Assembly (NCBI GenBank): GCA_011316305.1
Contig: SAUG01000056.1
Location: 62,001-126,000, forward strand
Direction: 5' to 3'
Length of the DNA stretch: 64,000 nt
From: Rusavskia elegans
Lineage: Eukaryota; Ascomycota; Lecanoromycetes; Teloschistales; Teloschistaceae
Part shown: in pieces, positions 59,905 to 64,000 of the stretch
Numbering within the stretch: the stretch's first letter is position 1
Layout of the letters: every line of letters starts with the position of its first letter
Position numbers and translations under genes: made by a program
Notes under the pieces: model-generated
What the model saw: the letters and a program-made list of their open reading frames with translations, nothing else
Told to the model about the DNA's origin: nothing
Database searches by the model: none

Positions 59905-60439
59905 TAAATTGATTATCGGGTCGAATTTCGAATCCGAATTAAAAAAAACCGATTCGAGACTTGAATCGATTCCGACTTTTCTAGATATTAACCTAAGTCG
60001 GTTTCGATTTTTCTAAATACTAATTTAAATCGATTCTAGATCGAACCTATATTCCCGGATTTAATTAACTAAAACTACTAAATATCAATATAAAAATATA
60101 ATTTTAATATAAAAATTATATCTATCTATCTAAATAAAAATCTAGTTAATTAACTATATTAGTTAAAAAGATTCTAATTAGATTAAATATTTTATCTAAA
60201 AATATTATCTCTATTTTTTATTAATTAATTTATTCATTATCGTATTATATTATATATAGAAAGTTTAATAGATCGAATCGGATTTTCGTCGATTTCTATT
60301 TTATAATTCGATTTGATTTTCGGTTTTAATTTTAGAAACCGATCTATACTATTTAGTAGATCGGATTAAATTAATTTACTAAAACTCGAATTAGGTTTCC
60401 GAAATACCGATAAAAATCCGACCCGAAATAGCCAATCTA
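59905..60439 (-). mobile_element. TAGACTGG element 9, short form, RIP-mutated
   Basis: 535 bp in reverse orientation, TAAATTGA to CCAATCTA. Flanks GGTTTATC and AATTCATC differ only by RIP-type transitions. Confidence 0.8.
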
Positions 60440-60447
60440 AATTCATC

Positions 60448-63400
60448 TATATTATTAACTACTTCGGCGACTATATTATTAATTAGAAATAGATAGAATT
60501 ATTCGCGAAATATATCGATAAAAATTTATATTAATCTAGATTTCTAATCGTTTACCAATAAATAATCTCTAATATTAAATATATATCGCCGATTTATATT
60601 AAAAGCCTATTATTAGTTATATTTTATAAAATTCTACGAACATTCTAAATAACTTTCCAAAAATTTAAAACAATTCAATAATTTATAATATATAAAATAG
60701 AAAAAGAGAATATAATATAAAGTTTAATATTATTAGAAAAACAGATAAATAATATAGAAAAGTATTATAGAAAAAAAAGATATATAATATAGAAATAAAT
60801 ATTTATCCGTAAAATCTAGATATTATTTCTATTTTAATCGTTTAAATCTAATATCTAAAATATTACGAATACTATACTCGAAGGTATAGATATTACCTAG
60901 TTAATATAAAAAGATATAGTTATCCAATAGTCTAGAAAGATAAGACAATTAGCGAAACTTATAGAAATTATTATAAAATCGGAGATTATCGAATATAAAA
61001 TCAACTAGCGAAATATATATTTTAAAATATCAGAGCTTTTTATATATATCGATATCTATATTAATATTTACTTCGCCGAAGATATTATATTGTAATATAG
61101 ATAGAAAACTCTATATAAAATTCGGAAAATATAATTTAAAAACTTTAAATTCTATAAAAAGTTTCCGATAATCTATTTAACTTCTAGCCAATTCTAGCCG
61201 AATTAACGATAAAATAATATCTTCAGTAAATAAATATTTTAAAAAACTAGACGGGTTTATAATACTAGTTATTAATTTGAATATCCTAATTATATTAGCA
61301 ATTAGAAAATCTATTAAAGATATAATATATTAATATTTTATTTTACCGACGAAAATATTATATTTTATTAAACTATCGAACTATAAAATTATATTAAATA
61401 GATAAAAACTAGTAAAGATTTTCGGTAAAGATTTTAGTTTTTCGAATTTACTAGTAGTTTTTTTTAGACGTCTTTACCGCCGATTTAGCTAAAAGGTTTA
61501 TATATTAGTATTTTCGATAACTAGTTCAAATTGTCGTAGCTATTTATTTTATTATCTATATTATATAATATTATTTCAGAACTAGATAAATGAATATATT
61601 AAGAATTAGTACTATTACTAGTTTCTTATTTAAATTAGACTGAGATCTAGAAATATCTACGATTTATAACGACTATTTAATAGAAAATATTAGATTCGAT
61701 ATTTTTTTATATATCTTCTAAAACGTTATATTTCGTTAAAACTCGATATATCTAGACGACTTTATCTATTAGCGTTAATTCAATCTCCGATTCGATATTA
61801 ATTAGTTTAAATATCGTTTTGAAATATAATAGACGAAACTTACCTATTTTACTATAGGTTTTTAAAATTAAAAAAATTAGAATTTTTATTCTACCAGTTT
61901 CGGATAGAAACTAAAACTGGATATAAAATTTAAAATTTAAAATTTAAAGCCAACTAGATAGATAGCGGAAAGACTAAAATAGTATAAAGTAAATTTTATA
62001 ATCTTTTTTAGATAGGATTAATAAAAATAGTAGATTTTATAGAATTCGTCTAAAACGTAGAAATTGGATAAATAGTTAGTTTAAAAATTAAAGAAATAGA
62101 TATACGATAAAGTAATAGACGTTATAATAGAAAGCCGAATAATAAAATATAGAAAAATATATCGATTTATAACTAACAATTAATATTCTAGAAACTAGAT
62201 ATTCTAGATAAAAGGAATAATATATTTATACTAAAGATAGATTATACGCGATCAAATTATTTTAAAAGGCCTTTTAAACTGATAGAAAGATTGTAGACAT
62301 TATCTTTATAGTACGTGTTAGTCAAAATTATATAATAGCGTATAACGAGTATAGATAATATTAGTATCCGATTTATTTTTGAACGTTATAATAGATATAG
62401 TAATATATATACTATTAAATTATAACAGACTGTTAATCGTTATATCTATAGTATTTACTATAAAGTTAATAGATAGCTTATACGACGTATACGGCGCGGC
62501 TAAACGATACGTTAAATTTTTTAAAAACTATATATCTAATAAAATAAAACTATAGTTTTATATTAGATAATCTATTTATATACCAAAATCTAAGTAATTT
62601 TAATACGATAATATTATAATTTTAGCTTTTATAACAGACTCTAGATAGTTTTATAATATTTAAAAACGATAGCTAATTTCTATAACTAGATTTTCTAATA
62701 TCTAATTTCTTCGTAATAATATCAATTTTCAGTAAATAATTTCTATAGTTCTATTTATTCGCTCAATTCTACGTATTATTAAACTACTATATCTATAATT
62801 TTTTTTATAGTTTGTAATAGTTTTAATATTTACTAAAATTTAATTTTTATATATCGCTAGTCTTTTTATTAAAATTTTATTATCTAGAAAGGAAATAGAA
62901 TTATAAATTTAAAATATACGTATCGAAGGTTTTAATATTAATTAATCCGACGAGAATCTATATTTTAGTAGTATTTTAGCTATTATTAGATAGAAGATCT
63001 ACTAGATAAAAAGATATAGACGTATTAGATAAAAGTCGAAAAAAAGAATATTTAAAATATTTACTAGAAGTTTTTTAATATTCTATAGAACTATATTCGA
63101 ATATAGTAATTTTATACGAGTAAATATTTTCGTTAACGTTTTATCGGCGTATAATTTTTATTCGATTATAGAAAAAGATAATATATAAAAATTAAAAATT
63201 AAATAACTATCTATTAATTTTTAAAGTAATAGATAATCTGTAATAAAATATCTATTTTATATAAATTAGCTATAAACGTTGCTTCTATATATAAGAAAAA
63301 GTGAATATAACTATTAAATTTAATTATTTCTAAATACTTTTTTTAGCGCTTTTTTCTATTATAAAATATATTTACTAATATTTTATATTCAAGATATAGT

Positions 63401-64000
63401 ATATACCTTTTTATAATAAAGTTTCGATATAAATATCGTCTAGTTTTATAAATCTTTTAGTATATTAATATAATAATCGAATTACTGGAACTATAATCTT
63501 TTAATATTTAAAATAGATATAGTTAATAAAGATATTAGAAACGTAGAAGATATATAGAGTATATAAAAGATAAAAGAATTTTCTAGAAATAAAATAGAAA
63601 GTATATAGAAATTTAGAAAAAAAAAGGAATCTATTAAAATATACGGTTTTATAATAAATAATTTATTAATAATTTAATTTATTCTAATAATATTCAAAAG
63701 ATTCTAGAAAAAAAATAAATATTATATATTAGAAGGGTGGAAAGAGTATATATATAAAGGAAAAAGTGTATAAAGAAATACTATTAACCGTATCTTTGAA
63801 AAATCTTTTAATATTATATTTCTTCTATATCTTTACGCGATATATAGCTATATATATTTAAAATAGCCGTCTTTAACGCCGATAGTATCGCGATAGTAGA
63901 AGGAGATCTAGTAATATAATAACTAGATAGTAAATTCGATAATCTAAATTTATACTCTCGTTTTCGAAAAGTTTCTAAAGATTATATTAAGTCGATATAT
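60448..64000. other. AT-rich RIP-mutated DNA, unassigned
   Basis: No gene and no match to the other repeats of this window. Stop codons are dense in all frames. It is presumably old repeat sequence. Confidence 0.5.

Noticed and set aside
1..64000. CRISPR array, bacterial operon or riboswitch
   Set aside because: The sequence is eukaryotic with introns; no regularly spaced repeats of that kind were seen.

Overview
The window is nuclear DNA of a filamentous ascomycete (Pezizomycotina). The evidence is short introns (46-91 nt) with GTACGT/GTGAGT donors and CTAAC/CTGAC-like branch sites, a fungal Zn2Cys6 cluster, chromoviral Ty3/gypsy elements, and a two-compartment base composition. Positions 1 to about 6.9 kb and about 33.4-64 kb are AT-rich and nearly empty of CpA/TpG while CpG is kept, the mark of repeat-induced point mutation (RIP). 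Between them, about 6.9-31.2 kb is a balanced-composition gene island. I cannot name the species.

Left AT block: a dead chromodomain Ty3/gypsy pol on + (1-2.2 kb), a copy of a repeat family called R1 here (3.0-3.7 kb), and the gag end plus one LTR of a second Ty3/gypsy element on - (3.7-6.5 kb).

Gene island: a possible exon relic (7.8-8.1 kb); a small membrane-protein gene with an in-frame stop (8.1-8.55 kb); four mostly orphan genes for low-complexity, coiled-coil or membrane-anchored proteins (10.2-11.9 -, 12.9-16.1 -, 17.1-19.0 +, 19.6-21.1 -); a predicted secreted/membrane protein with a C-terminal SAP motif (22.0-22.9 +); a 982-residue protein built round 26 copies of an 8-residue RRQQEAER repeat (23.5-26.6 +); a Zn2Cys6 regulator whose downstream frames look disrupted (27.6-28.9 +); and a nuclear-type acidic protein (29.3-31.0 +). 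GTCGGAAC-type sites recur in the upstream regions of several of these genes. From 31.2 to 33.4 kb composition decays toward the right block.

Right AT block: no intact gene. It is a stratified transposon graveyard. The main layers are (i) a family with TAGACTGG termini and 8-bp target duplications (hAT-like), at least nine copies in long (about 2.4-2.5 kb) and short (about 0.36-0.54 kb) forms; (ii) an LTR retrotransposon with two 410-bp LTRs and a 5-bp duplication inserted inside a long TAGACTGG element; (iii) a tRNA-derived SINE family, three copies of about 425 bp with A and B boxes, two of them with clear 12- and 18-bp duplications; (iv) a GC-rich 530-bp element with 18-bp perfect inverted termini inside one SINE; (v) the R1 family. 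The nesting order is readable from the duplications, and a few small young insertions have escaped RIP.

The SINE family, the TAGACTGG family with its long/short forms, and the signal peptide-membrane-SAP gene are the best candidates for undescribed biology. No database search was possible, so novelty is a guess throughout.
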